64,000 nt of DNA from Acanthosoma haemorrhoidale (Eukaryota; Arthropoda; Insecta; Hemiptera; Acanthosomatidae), in contig OV884013.1 in the NCBI GenBank assembly GCA_930367205.1, positions 116,832,869 to 116,896,868 of the forward strand. The letters are read 5' to 3'. The translations under genes were made by a program, and so were the position numbers. Positions 22,204 through 33,574 of this stretch are shown here, piece after piece (the stretch's first letter is position 1; each line of letters opens with the position of its first letter). The notes under the pieces are model-generated. The model was not told where the DNA came from. It did not search any database and saw only the letters and a list, made by a program, of their open reading frames with translations.

Positions 22204-22744
22204 ATTGTCCACACTTCACTAGTGTAACACTTCAGGTTTAAGTTGGTTTGTAAGAAATAGTCTCCAACTATGTGTACTAAGTGTTGCTATGGGTACAGGT
22301 ACACAGGTACGTACCCTGCGTGTACATAATTTAAGAATGTAGTGTCCCAAGTATTGAACCGCTACACCACCGCCGACAGGTAGATAATGGTGAACCTGTT
22401 TGGTAGAAGGGTGGTCTAGTTGTCAAAGAAGTTGACAAATTCTGTCAATGATTTGTTGAACAATTATAAATGTCCCTGCAACATACAATTTCTTTTCAAG
22501 AGCCGACTAACCTCAATAATCTGGCTCATGATTGAATCATGAAAAGATCGACAAATTTTCTATTTAGTGGCGCATATTCTTTGGATCGTTCCGATTGCTA
22601 TTCTTTTGTAGACCCTTTTCAGCGTTCACAGTTCATTTCGTACATCACTAAGGAACTATTTTTTGCACATGATTGACTCTGATTAAAAATTGCTTCTTTC
22701 AAAATACCAATAAATTACATTTTGTTTATTTTTTTGAAAGAGAC
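22204..22744. other. Unassigned
   Basis: A minus-strand GGTGGTGTAGCGGTTCAATA at 22354-22373 resembles tRNA-derived SINE promoter boxes but has no supporting structure. Otherwise no feature is seen. Confidence 0.4.
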
Positions 22745-23100
22745 TCGTGTATTACATTCTGGTCAACCTCCTTATACATACATGCAATATCCTACAGTTC
22801 AAATCCTCAGTCGACTCCCGAGACAGGAGATCCGGTCCTTCATCGCTTGCTCCACTACTCTTTGGAACTCTCCATGTCACGAACCTTAAAAAATTATTAA
22901 AAAAAAAATTTTCATTTCATTGCTCACTATTTATATTCAAATGTTTAGCTTTTTTCTATGATGTAATAGTTCTTTATGTGTGTCACGAATGGTTTTGTTA
23001 TTTGTCGTGCTCCCGGAATACATTATTTTTCCTATTCTCCTCTGTGCATATTGCTCCGATGCTTGTGCGTTTGTGTATGCTTATAATGTTATATACTAAA
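22745..23100 (+). mobile_element. Family E: C-terminus of a non-LTR retrotransposon ORF
   Basis: Reads LLIHTCNILQFKSSVDSRD and RSGPSS, followed by LLFGTLHVTNLKK, in the style of the last residues of LINE reverse-transcriptase ORFs (where SLWNSLP and VFK motifs are usual). Matching fragments lie at 2065-2131 and 51083-51190. Clade assignment (CR1/L2 or Jockey) is uncertain. Confidence 0.5.
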
Positions 23101-23860
23101 TAAATGATATGGCTCGTAGACGAACCCTCTGCTGGAGAGTGGATGCTGGACTGGCTTCCGCGTGATATCAGAGGTGATGTCAGTGGGTCACGATTGCCGA
23201 CTTTCCTCAGCTCTGCCAAGGATGCGGCCTGCCCCATTAACATAATGCCAAGACTGCCCTCAGTGCAAGGACAACAGATTTATATGATTAGTCTCAAAAA
23301 ACGGTTTAATAGGCTCGTAGGTACGACTCCCGACTCTTTGTCGATGATCTAATGGCCCTTGTTCTGTACCTCATCGCCTTTTGAGATTTCGCACACCTTT
23401 CGGTCTCCACGTTGGATCACGACCGGGATTCGAGAATCATCGTCGAACAGTTCTTAAGAAATTCTTTCTCGAATCTTAACTGTATACGTTACAAATTATC
23501 TCAAATATTGGAGATTATGAGCTCAAGGTATTATGGAAGAAATGAACCAAATAATCATCTTTCGCGCATGCGATATTGCCACAAACGGACCTGGATGTAT
23601 TAAATACATTGTACGAATAAGTGCTTGAATGCTAAGCTGTAAATATAACTATCATTGATCACGATAGCCCGATAAGCAATAATATAGCAAAATTAAAAAA
23701 AAAAATCGTGTAAATTTTAACCGTTTAATAAAAATGAATGTAGATCCGAGCTAATGCTATCAGGTATTTAAAATTTCCTAAATATTCTTGGTATGTATGT
23801 AAAAAACAAAAATTTCAGCCTAATATGATTCATTCCCAATTAAACGTTTCCATAGATTTT
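23101..23860. other. Unassigned
   Basis: 23110-23280 is GC-richer and open in both strands (82 codons on plus at 23104-23352), with no recognised motif. The remainder is AT-rich. Confidence 0.4.
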
Positions 23861-23882
23861 ACATTTATTTACTCACATATTG

Positions 23883-24393
23883 CAGGATCCGCTCAGCTTT
23901 CTGATAGAGAGCATGCGAAAAGTGGTCCGACATACCTCTTTCGAGAGGTTGAAGAACGCTGACCTGCACCCGTTGCTTGGTGTGCCGTCGGTGGGTGAGT
24001 TCATCCGCCGGAGACACATTAAGTTTTTTGACTCGTTGCAGCACCTGACAAACCCAGTGTTTAACACTATGACCCCGCCACCCCTCCCGCATCGATGGCA
24101 ACAGACTGTCGGGGAAAAATTAGGATAAGACTTAGTATTTAAGTTAGTTTTAAGTTTGATCAAAAAGGTGAGCCCCATCACCTTTATTAGTCAGTTTAGT
24201 CCAGTCACGTACAATGTATATCATTATACTTGTTTATTCATTACATACTTTTTATAAAATAACAAAAGCTGTATATAATGCAACCTGTAGCGATGCTACA
24301 GGAAATACAAAAATAATTTGTAAATAGATTCGCCTGAGGATCTATAATTGTATATAATTATCTCTACATTTTAAGAGGCAATGAACTCTATAT
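23883..24393 (+). mobile_element. LINE-A with 22-bp target duplication
   Basis: Sense copy starting within the RT C-terminus (MRKVVRHTSFERLKNADLHP, GVPSVGEFIRRRHIKFFDS, NPVFNTMTPPPLPHRWQ), with a stop at 24126, then the A1-type 3' UTR. The flanks 23861-23882 and 24394-24415 are 22-bp direct repeats with one mismatch, a long duplication for a Jockey-type LINE. Confidence 0.92.
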
Positions 24394-24415
24394 ACATTTA
24401 TTTACTCACGTATTG

Positions 24416-24914
24416 TGGCAAATACTCTATAAATACATATCCGCACGGACTGTTTTCGGACTACTTTAAGGACAGGTTCATACTTTTACCATGGATCACT
24501 AGTGCTAGTTTCCTCAGGGGAAACCTAAATAACTAGAGACCCCATCCGTTCGCTGCATGTCCCGGTCTCGGTATCTTCTCTCTCTCTTGGATTTATTCTT
24601 GTTAGTTATCCGGTTAACTACGCATATGAGTGAGTGAGTGTTGTGAATTAAAACATTTAAAAAATGATAATATGTAAACAAATGTAACTAATAATCAGAC
24701 ATGTAGATGCAATGATGTAGATTAGTTCTTCGAATTGTATTTTTTTTTACTTCCTAGCTACCTAAAAAATTTTTAACAAAGGTATGTGAAAACGTGTGTT
24801 GTCTTTGTAAAAAAGGCTTACAAAACGGTTCATAACACAACGCGCTTAATAAATAACACAATATTTATATATATTGTTAAACTTATCATTGATATTATTT
24901 TTTCCCACGTTGTA
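24416..24914. other. Unassigned
   Basis: 24500-24660 resembles a LINE-type 3' UTR in composition but no second copy is present. No ORF. Confidence 0.4.
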
Positions 24915-25130
24915 AACCGAAGGTGAGCCTCATCACCTAGTCCTGTATATTTGTATTTTGAGCTTTTAACTTAAAAAATATTGTTATTATATATGTTGTA
25001 ATTCTACCCTCTTTCGAATGCATCTGCGCATGCAGCAAGAGGAGAAATTCGTAATTATTTGTTCACTGAATGTTGTTCACGTATTGTAAAAAATGATAAA
25101 TAAAAAAAGGGGTTATGAAAAAAAAAAATA
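24915..25130 (+). mobile_element. LINE-A2 3' UTR with poly(A)
   Basis: CCGAAGGTGAGCCTCATCAC begins a 3' UTR also found at 13.4, 29.2 (minus) and 33.6 kb, with the shared segment GCATCTGCGCATGCAGCAAG. It ends in an A-rich tail at 25117-25127. Confidence 0.8.
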
Positions 25131-25279
25131 TGTTATTTTGAGTCATAGTGTCATTAAATATCTAATATTAATTAGGCCTATTAAAGCAGGAAAATAAGAG
25201 ATACAGTTTAGTAATCTCGTAGAAGGTAAAAGATATTCAAACTAAAAAAATGATATTTTAGTTATTATCCAATACATAT

Positions 25280-25470
25280 CAAAAAGGTGAGCCCCATCAC
25301 CTTTATTATAAACTGACTAATAATTTTCATAAAATAACAAAACCTGTATATAATGTAGCGATGCTACAGGAAATACAGAAGTAATATGTGAATAGATTCG
25401 CCTGAGGGTCTATAATTGTATATAATTATCTGTAAATTAAAAGGGCTATGAAAAAAAAAAAAAAAAAAAA
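25280..25470 (+). mobile_element. LINE-A 3' UTR, nested insertion
   Basis: 5'-truncated LINE-A tail starting just before GGTGAGCCCCATCACC and ending in about 21 A. The flanks ATTATCCAATACATAT (25264-25279) and ATTATCTAATACATAT (25471-25486) are a 16-bp target duplication with one mismatch. Confidence 0.9.
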
Positions 25471-25486
25471 ATTATCTAATACATAT

Positions 25487-25575
25487 ATACATATATATAT
25501 ATGAAAGGCACCCATCATCCCAAATAATTTCCTTTATTTTTCCTACATTCTATATTTCCAGTCGAGAGCTAAGGG

Positions 25576-25604
<29 letters not shown>
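25487..25604 (+). mobile_element. LINE-D 3' end with poly(A)
   Basis: GAAAGGCACCCATCATCCC onwards matches the reverse complement of the LINE-D copy at 30.96-31.05 kb and ends in GAGAGCTAAGGG plus about 28 A. ATTATCCAATAC follows at 25605-25616, matching the sequence before the neighbouring LINE-A, so this insertion used the same site. Confidence 0.8.
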
Positions 25605-25606
<2 letters not shown>

Positions 25607-25616
25607 ATCCAATACT

Positions 25617-26504
25617 TTTTCATAATTTATTGAGTTTGCATATAGTAAAATGCTCTTTTCTCTGGCTCCGTCAATACAGTCATGAGGCTTAAATTATTAA
25701 TTTATTTTATATTTATTATTGATGTATAGAGAAACTGTTGACTTTGCGGAATTTTTTTTTTTTTTTACAGAAATTGTAGAGAATCTATAAATGAACAATT
25801 TGAGAGCAATGGAATTTCTGTTTGACTAATAGTTGCGTTGGACGTGAAAGCGTTTTAGCGTATTTGGCAAATATTAAAATAATTATCCTAAAATATTGGA
25901 TATAATGGATTTCAGACTAACAGAGGGGTAGCTTATACAAATAACACAGAGTAGCCAATCGGTCTCCAACCTACAACTGACTAACTGTACATGCAAACGG
26001 CTTGCACGTGTCCATTGACCGATTTCTAACCAGTCTGAAACATTCCCACATTGCACTGGTGTTCAAATAGAGTGCTTTTGACAAAAAATCAAAATGTTTG
26101 GCCAGTAGTTTTCGGAACAGCATAAAGAAAAAAACAAGCCAAATTAATTTAGGATCCTCGTGTCAGCTACAAACATTTTATAAATGCTAAACATACGATG
26201 AATAGGAACAATATATCTTCAAAGTTCAAATCGATAGTAAAACATCAAGTGGACAATGACAGTCCGTTACCTGAGGGACCGTAAAATACATTTTCTATAG
26301 CAGGAAGCAGGGAGAAGGGTCGGCTTCACAGTAGGTGTACTGTTTAGGGTGGTTTAGAGTTGGCCCAAGCGTGAATGCCTCCAATTGAGAAAGCAAATCA
26401 TTCGTTTTGTTTTCATCTTTGCGACTTACCTTTCACTACATGTCGCATATTATTCGCATATTCATAAAAAATAATTAATAAATATTGAATGACTAATATA
26501 ATAT
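25617..26504. other. No recognisable gene
   Basis: AT-rich, with T-rich runs near 25750. No repeat match or ORF of note. Confidence 0.45.
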
Positions 26505-27070
26505 ATATAACAGGATTAACAAGGCGAATGCAGTTTACTACCAGATACGCAACACTGTGGTAGGGAAGAGAGAAGTAGGCAAAGATGTGAAGCTACACAT
26601 CTTCAAGGCAGTATATCTGCCCATACTTTTGTATGGAGCTGAGAGTTGGATATTAACATACTGACAGGAGAGCAGAATCACCGCTGCCGAAATGAAATTT
26701 CTGCGAAGGACGATTGGAAAAACAAGGAGAGGCCGAGTTCGCAATGAAAGGATTCGCCAGGAACTGCAGATAGCCCCACTGAAAGAGCTCATAGAAACTC
26801 GTCAGATAAAGTGGTTCGGCCATGTTATCAGGATGGATGACAACAGAGATCTTCTAAAGACCATGAAATATGTCCCAGATGGCAGAAGACCTAGGGGTCG
26901 CCCTAGGATGTCCTATCTCAGCTACATTGAACGACTTTGTAAGACGAGGGGGAAGGACCTCCGACAGGCGAGGAACCTAGCAGGAAATAGGGAAGAATGG
27001 AATTCCTGGCTGGATGCTCCTCTACGCTGAGAGCCACTAAAGAGGGAAGCTAAAGAAGAAGAAGAATTAC
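26505..27070 (+). pseudogene. Non-LTR retrotransposon, RT C-terminus (RTE/CR1-like)
   Basis: Translation reads INKANAVYYQIRNTVVG, VKLHIFKAVYLPILLYGAES, an in-frame stop, then AAEMKFLRRTIGKTRRGRVR, IKWFGHVIRMDD and GRRPRGRPRMSY before the stop at 27028. The WFGHVIRM and GRPR motifs are typical of C-termini of insect LINE ORF2 proteins outside the Jockey group. A (GAA)n tail at 27049-27064 marks the 3' end. The 5' part, with the RT active site, is absent. Confidence 0.82.
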
Positions 27071-28277
27071 TAATAATAATTCATTGTAATATTGGAATGA
27101 TAGAGGGCATGGTGATGGAGGATTCTTGAGTTGATGTATGGGGCATAGGTCAGTTGTCTGTTCGGTGTTTGTTAGCTATGTATACCTTCAGCAATTATGT
27201 GGTCGTAAAAAGAATAGTTACATTATATAAGGTATAATAGACGTCAACAAACAAAATAAAATATAGTAACTATTAATAATTTATTGTTTGTGTACATATA
27301 TAACATTATTAATACATTTTCTAATTGGAAAGTATGAACCCTCCAATTTTTCAACTTATTAAATTAATTTATTTTTGTCAAACTTGTTATATTGGCGAGT
27401 GGTGGGGATACATGAAGTATTTCGTGTGGCCGGGCCTGTAACTGTCCCTCTTCGATGGTAAACACATACTCTAAAATACATGAGCTAATAGCAGTAAAAA
27501 TATCTGTCTATAATTTTGAGAAAGGTATACTCTTGATTAACTGTGATTTTTTCAAACTCTCAACTCATACTGCGCCGTTTCCTAGCATACTTTCCTCACT
27601 CCATCGTCGAACCAATGTTTCTGTGTAACGATTGAAGGGTGAACATTGACTCGAATACAGTTACCTAAAGCATTGAATATGCACCGCGAGTAAATGTCTT
27701 CCGCGTGACCTGACGCACTGGCCAATGGCAGTGCCGCTATTTTTCACTACTTGTAAAAATAGTTGTCCACTTAACTTGAAACAGAGGTGGAAGGCTGAGT
27801 TATTTGTCTGTGTCGAGTTCGCACCTGGAGGCTCCACTCGCTTTATGTTAATCGTACACATATGTTAATCAGAGTTAGAATAAAATATTTCTATCTGTGT
27901 ATGATCGATAGTCACGGACTGGCAAATACAGGAGTTGGTCATAACGAATAATTTATAGTCTTAAACTATCCTTCACTTTAAAGTTTTGACTAGCGGTTTT
28001 GAGAGTGTACAATTTACCCATTATTTAAACACACACGCATGCATATAGTTTTTCATTAACGCAAGAAACAAACAAACAAAAATGTTGAGAGGATACTTAT
28101 TCCTTTGTGAAAAATTATACATTCCAGAAATAGTTCAAGGTGACAAGCTTATAACAACTTTATAACTCGTGTAATTGACATAATTCATGCATCGCTGACA
28201 TGCACTCGTCAAGGCTTACCATACATGAATGAAAGCAGCAAAGGAGACAGATAACTTTTATTTTTAATTGTCTGTCA
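27071..28277. other. No recognisable gene
   Basis: AT-rich, with a slightly GC-richer stretch at 27660-27860 open on the minus strand for 66 codons without a motif. Confidence 0.45.
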
Positions 28278-28504
28278 TAACGAACTTAATATACCCTACA
28301 TTCTTCAACTCATCCCTTCCAAGTTCATAAAATTCCATAGTAACCTATCCAACCCCCCTAATGCCCTAGCACAGTCATTACACTGCACCACACATCCCTA
28401 TAATCCTCCTCAGAGACTAAAGTGGCTATAACCTCAATCCGTGACAGTAGGAGTCCTGACAATACCCACTTTTTCCAGTCATGTCCTGAGCGTCTGTGGC
28501 TCTG
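28278..28504 (+). mobile_element. LINE-B fragment, truncated at both ends
   Basis: Matches the end of the RT ORF (NIPYILQLIPSKFIKFHSN) and the first part of the 3' UTR, then stops at GAGCGTCTGTGGCTCT near 28504, so the usual 3' end is missing. It was probably cut by a later rearrangement. Confidence 0.82.
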
Positions 28505-28744
28505 GCCGCGTATTTTCAGTTAACGAAGTAGTCCCGAAGGTGCACGTGATTGATGGACCATATACCATCTACTGTATGTAATACAGTAATAATAAATAGT
28601 CTTTTCATTTAATTGTGTATTGTCGGGTCGCCCCAAGGGGCAGGACGCCCTTATAAATGGGTGAACCTGTGGTCTTTGACCTTTCCTGGCGGCCTAGTCG
28701 ATGGGCAGCTTTATTCGTATTGATCTGACTCTATAAGATCTTAG

Positions 28745-29165
28745 AAGGTGTGCCCCAACAGTGCCCTATGTTCAGAAGAAGATGAACAGGGTAAGTATTA
28801 TAGGAGTTTATGTGGTCTTGGAATTACCACGAATTCAAACTCGGTGTCTAAGGGTAGGCGAAACCCGTCCGGATTCCAAAGGCGAGTGTGAATCGGAGAG
28901 AGGAAGACTGGATCGCCGTGGGAGACGCTACTAGATAAAGTTTGTAGGGCCCCAGGCGATGTCGTCCACGAGGAAGAGGTCTCTTCTAAGGAGGTGCTAG
29001 TTTTAGCGAGAGGAAGGCAGAGAATCCCACTAGGAAGGTGTGGGGTCTAACAATGCCGGACTAAAACATAGCGAGGTTAGGAGAGAGAGATGCAGAGGTA
29101 CTTAAATAAGAAATCCATGGTTCGAGTAGAGCAACAAGCGCCAGTGCACAGAGAGAGCAGTGTTG
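28745..29165 (+). repeat. Dispersed repeat G (copy 1), partly coding-like
   Basis: Matches the reverse complement of 38155-38530 at roughly 80%. Both copies keep open the peptide EVSxKEVLVLARxRQRIPLG and, in another frame, RPDxKGECExERGRL and AGLKHSEVR, which suggests a decayed coding element such as an LTR-retrotransposon gag or LINE ORF1. I do not recognise the family. This copy has about 50 extra bp, beginning AGGGTAAGTA, near 28788. Confidence 0.7.
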
Positions 29166-29169
29166 TTCA

Positions 29170-29375
29170 GTTTTTTTTTTCAAAACAACTTTTCTATTTA
29201 ACAGTTTTCAAAAAGATGATCAAATACAATGAAACTATTTGCAAAAATTTCTCCTCGTGCTGCATACGCAGATGCATTTGAAGGAGGTAATATTTACAAA
29301 AACAATTTTCTATTTGAAGTTAAAAAGTCAATAAAGAATATACAAGACTAGGTGATGGGGCTCACCTTAGGACTA
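29170..29375 (-). mobile_element. LINE-A2 3' UTR
   Basis: The plus-strand T run at 29170-29180 is the poly(A) tail; the reverse complement carries the family segments GCATCTGCGTATGCAGCACG and GGTGAGCCCCATCACC. It abuts repeat G on one side and unassigned DNA on the other. Confidence 0.8.
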
Positions 29376-29518
29376 CAAAGGACAGGCAGCAAGCTTTTTT
29401 TTTTTTGCTTCTTTTGTACCCTAATGGCAGTAAGCCCCCAAACTGGACCCTTATGTAGGCAGGTCAGAGGCGGGGGTTGCTCTCCGCGCCCCCTGATGGC
29501 TTCAGCTGTTTCGTACAC

Positions 29519-29813
29519 TAGTTTCCCCCTCTCTTAACTAAAGCCTGAAGGTTTTATTATTAAAACATGGAAACATAGGTGGATATTTTCTGGGCCGAGA
29601 AGAGGGGAACTTCTATTTACTCGTTATAACGTTCTATTTACTAAACATATTCTACTACAAATTTACATTCCTTTTAACATACTTTTATAATTTATTTTCT
29701 ATTCGATAGATTTTTGATTCATATCCTACATAGTAGTACTTAGAATAATACACACTCATTTATATTTTTTTTTTAAATCGCATTGTGCAATTTTCGTTAA
29801 TATTTCTAATTCG
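29519..29813 (-). repeat. Dispersed repeat R2 (copy 2)
   Basis: Reverse-complement partner of 21897-22203, with the same ends. The 140 bp before it (29376-29518) is GC-richer, not shared with copy 1, and unassigned. Confidence 0.85.
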
Positions 29814-30692
29814 GTTCTGCTACAGTTTTCAAAGGCGTAATTCTATTTAAATGTAAAATTGATGATAAATGAGGCATTGGCATAGTGTCATACATGAACT
29901 CGCCATGAAGCTGCCCGCGCATGAGCAAGAGTAGAGTCCTGTTTCGGCGATGGGGACAGTAAAGTTTATTGTCCGTGAAGTTCTCACGTGAACTGGCTGC
30001 AATGAGCCCTCTTAGAGAAAGTACTCATTTGCCCATATCAAGACTGTTATGACAGCGACATCGCCGGAGACTAGAAAGTCTTGGTTATCGGTTTATTGTC
30101 ACTCAGAGCGAGTAAAGCCCTTGTTACTGTTAACTAAAATGTTATTGCCCAGATGAAATATCAGTCAGTCACTTTCGAGTAGTTTACGAATAGGCGATAG
30201 CGACGTTTAGTATCCGTTATACTGTGCAATATATGTCGAAGAGCAGTTATAAATTTATATTGCCCTTAGGTAAAAATGAGAACAATGGCAGGAAAAAAAC
30301 CTCCCACATGTCAGCGTGTTGACTTATTTTTGGCATTCAAAACGACATGCTTGATCATCACGAAATCTATCATCACTTTTGCCAAGGCCCAAGGAAGAGG
30401 CTGGTTGTAAAAATGATACTATGGACATGAACTTTAAAGAGTGTATTTTAAAAGACCTAGACAATGCGGGTTGCTTTAATTGGAACAATGAATTAATTTA
30501 AAGTTGATAATTCGTTAATCATTTCGCTTTTGAGATTTGAACTTTTGATGAAGGACCCATGTGAGAAATACCCCCTTAGTGAACTAAATCATGAATCTAG
30601 GTAGACGAAAGTGAATACATTAACCACTGGAAGATTTTCTGTATAAGACAGTTTCATTGTAAATAACTTAGAAAAATGCTGATTAACTGTCC
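29814..30692. other. No recognisable gene
   Basis: Mixed composition, with no repeat match or ORF above background. Confidence 0.45.
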
Positions 30693-30702
30693 TAGCTTGG
30701 TT

Positions 30703-30938
30703 TTTTTTTTTTCTTCTTTATAGCCCCTTTAAATTTACAGATAATTCTTAAATAATAATAATAATTCTTAATAATAATAATTTACAGATCAAACTAACTT
30801 ACATACTAATTCTTAACCTAATTTTTCCCCGACGGTCTGTTGCCATCGATGCGGGAGGGGTGGTGGGGTCATATTGTTAAACACTTGGGTTGGTTAGGTG
30901 CTGCAACGAGTCAAAAAACTTGACGTGTCTCTGGCGGA
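30703..30938 (-). mobile_element. LINE-A, truncated, with target duplication
   Basis: The plus-strand T run from 30701 is the poly(A) tail. The body contains the end of the RT ORF (HRWQQTVGEKLG-like) and a short 3' UTR that lacks the GGTGAGCCCCATCACC segment seen in other copies (internal deletion). The flanks TAGCTTGGTT at 30693-30702 and 30939-30948 are a perfect 10-bp duplication. Confidence 0.88.
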
Positions 30939-30957
30939 TAGCTTGGTTGTAAATAAC

Positions 30958-31373
30958 TTTTTTTTTTTTTTTTTTCCATAGCTCTCAAACTTATAAAAAA
31001 TAGTATGTGGGAAAAATAAAAGGAAAATTATTTTGGATTGATGGGTGCCTTTCACTAAGGGGAGTCCTATTTGAAGGATGTATGAGAAGGATATGGGGTG
31101 TGGGATGCCTAAAGGAGGCGGGTGGGTTCGGGAAGGTAGTGAGAGTCTACGTATGGTGGAGCCTAGGGGTACTAGGCATTGGTTTGAAGTCGGCCAGGTC
31201 GTACCTGGCCCCGCCTCTGAAGGGGGCTGCACTGTGTCGGCCTAACGGCAGGGAGATCGACCCACCCTGAGCAGGTAGGTAGAAGGGTGCTTCGGTTGAG
31301 TCGACCGGGAGATCGACCTCGATCTCTCGGCTGGGTGTGGATCGTCCAGTCCCTGTCAGGGTTCTATGAGGAC
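30958..31373 (-). mobile_element. LINE-D 3' region with target duplication
   Basis: Begins (plus strand) with about 19 T and the reverse complement of GAGAGCTATGGA, the LINE-D end. The flanks TTGTAAATAAC at 30947-30957 and 31374-31384 are a perfect 11-bp duplication. GC-richer frames inside (31007-31270 plus, 31147-31407 minus) are in non-coding tail sequence. It sits directly against the LINE-A insertion. Confidence 0.88.
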
Positions 31374-31384
31374 TTGTAAATAAC

Positions 31385-31602
31385 AGCAAGCAATTTATAA
31401 CCACCATGGCTTACGATCATGCTTTTGTCAAGATTCTGTTCACACAAACCAATTTACATATCCGAATTTAATTATTATTATATAATTATTCCAAATTATG
31501 ACACATTTTTATTTTGCTATGTAGTAATTCAAGAGCTTTGTGATTCGCGCCCTCGGGAGTATGAAAACCGGGAAAACATTGTTTTAATGCTAAGTATCTG
31601 AT
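31385..31602. other. Short unassigned gap
   Basis: AT-rich flank between LINE-D and LINE-B. Nothing recognised. Confidence 0.5.
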
Positions 31603-32257
31603 TAACAACAACTTTATTATGATAAAATTACAATCTGCCTGATTGGGCTATAAGTAATTGTGATAAATGATCTCATTCTTTACAATTTTCATTCACTCGC
31701 TTATTCATACTATATTTACGAATAGCCCAGAGGCCCCCCAAGTCCACATGGTTGCCACCTCCCTCGCGTGCGAAGGAGGAAGCGGAGTCTTGGGAAGTCC
31801 CCCACGCTCCTTCGTCAGCCGCGTCACGGGATAATAGCCAGCGGAGGACGACCAAGAGCGCGAGAGCCACAGACGCTCAGGACATGATTGGAGAAACTGG
31901 CCATTGCCAGGACTCCCACTGTCACGTATTTATAGCAGGTCTCGAGGCAACTGCCGTTTTAGTCTCCAGGGAGGATTATATCGATGAGTGGTGCAGTGCA
32001 ATGACTGTGCTAGGGGATTAGGGTGGTTGGATGGGTTACTATGGAATTTTATGAACTTGGAAGGGATGAGTTCAAGCATGTAGGGTATATTATGATCATC
32101 ATGAAGGGTTTCGTTGCTGACATAATAAGGGGCATTTACTATTGTTCTCAGGACTTTTGATTGAAAGGATTGGATGCGCTTGATGTGTGATTTTTGGTGT
32201 TCCCCATAGCTCTATTCCGTATGTCCAGATTGGCTTAAGTATAACTTTGTAGATAAA
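31603..32257 (-). mobile_element. LINE-B fragment: RT C-terminus plus 3' UTR
   Basis: Minus-strand copy with complete 3' end (AACTTTATTATGATAAAATT on plus), full 3' UTR and the last 120 or so codons of the RT ORF, ending near the TATACTTAAGCCAATCTGGA segment. The 89-codon plus-strand frame at 31752-32021 is antisense to it and recurs in other copies. Confidence 0.9.
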
Positions 32258-33570
32258 TTAGAAGTTTAATGGACATCCTTATTATTCAAATAGGCTGTAC
32301 CAGGGCAGAGGTTCATTTTCTCGATTAGAACCATGCAGGAGTTGGCCCCAGACCATTGGGAGGTAGAGGATGTTATCATGAATTTCTTTTTAAAAAATGT
32401 TCTTTGAAAACGCATCGTTATAATATGCAGAAAGAGTCTTGTAACACTATTAAACTCAAAGGATGCATTAATATTGGAGAGTAGCTTTTGATAAATGACA
32501 TACTCGACTTGGTAAGATCTTTTCGTGTGTCCAAACGAGGCGTTGCTAACCATCGTCTAAACAAGTTGATATATGATTTATAATTTCTCTCCCGTTTAAA
32601 TGGACAGCCCGTACAACTGGGAAATTACACAGGAAGATAGGGGAAGAAACCCACGGCGGAGGTTAGAGGCATTTGCATAATGCTATTTCACATGAATGCG
32701 ATAAAATTCGTTCTTCCCCGCGCCGGACCATTCAACACCCGAGAGATGGTTTATTTTTTTACAATTTTCTCAATAGCCTTCACATCTTTTACAGAGCTCA
32801 CGACTACATGGGAACTCGGAGGAGCAAAATAACAGCTTTGTACGTCATGACGAAAGGGCAAATTGGTTACAGCTGTCAATTATATGTTAGCATGGAAATT
32901 CGAAGTTACCTCCAAGTTGTTAATGGTTCCCTGTTTCAATGCGGGATGGATTTCGACATTGGTGGAAAGTGGGGTGTCGGGGAAACGCCTTTAATGAAAT
33001 GATATCGCTAAAGCAAGCGTTTGAAAATTTTTGATCTGTATGTTAGAGAGCTCAAGACCATAAAACAATTTTTACTTTTCCAAAATTTTCCAGGAAATCA
33101 ACAGCATTTGTGGTTCCATAGAACTAAAAAAAGAAATTAAGTCACAAAAACATTACCTGTTACTCTGCTCAATATGATAGAGGAGAATATCAATTGTTAA
33201 AGTACTAATTAAATTTATTACTGAGTCTTCATTATTTTCATGGTGATGATTTTTGGTATCTTTGGGTTAAAAATTAGAACTTCCATAGCAGGTGTTCTGC
33301 CTCTAAAATCTCTCCGTGTAAAATGCCTCTTGGTAGAAAAGGAGATTCAAAAACCCCGCATTGTCTTGTCTATTTTTGAGAGCGAACCCACAACCTTTGA
33401 AAGTCCTCAGGTTCTTGATATAAAAACAAATAAGGGGCAGAATAAATAACGATTGCTCCATCAAATGAGGAACGGTTATTGTTCCATAATGCTGATAGAG
33501 ACAGTGCTTCCCAGACCCGTGGAATGTAAACTAAACTGTATTTTGTAATGTATATTAATTTTGTATCCCA
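32258..33570. other. Unassigned
   Basis: 32590-32720 is GC-richer with an ATTTGCAT octamer-like site at 32670. Short frames at 32673-33002 and 33240-33449 lack motifs. No repeat match. Confidence 0.4.
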
Positions 33571-33574
33571 CATT

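Noticed and set aside
22354..22373. tRNA gene or tRNA-derived SINE promoter on minus strand
   Set aside because: A GTGTAGCGGTTCAATA-like box is present but no cloverleaf, paired box at the right spacing, or second copy was found.
31147..31407. 86-codon ORF in LINE-D
   Set aside because: Lies in the non-coding tail between poly(A) and truncation point of the LINE, extends past the target duplication.
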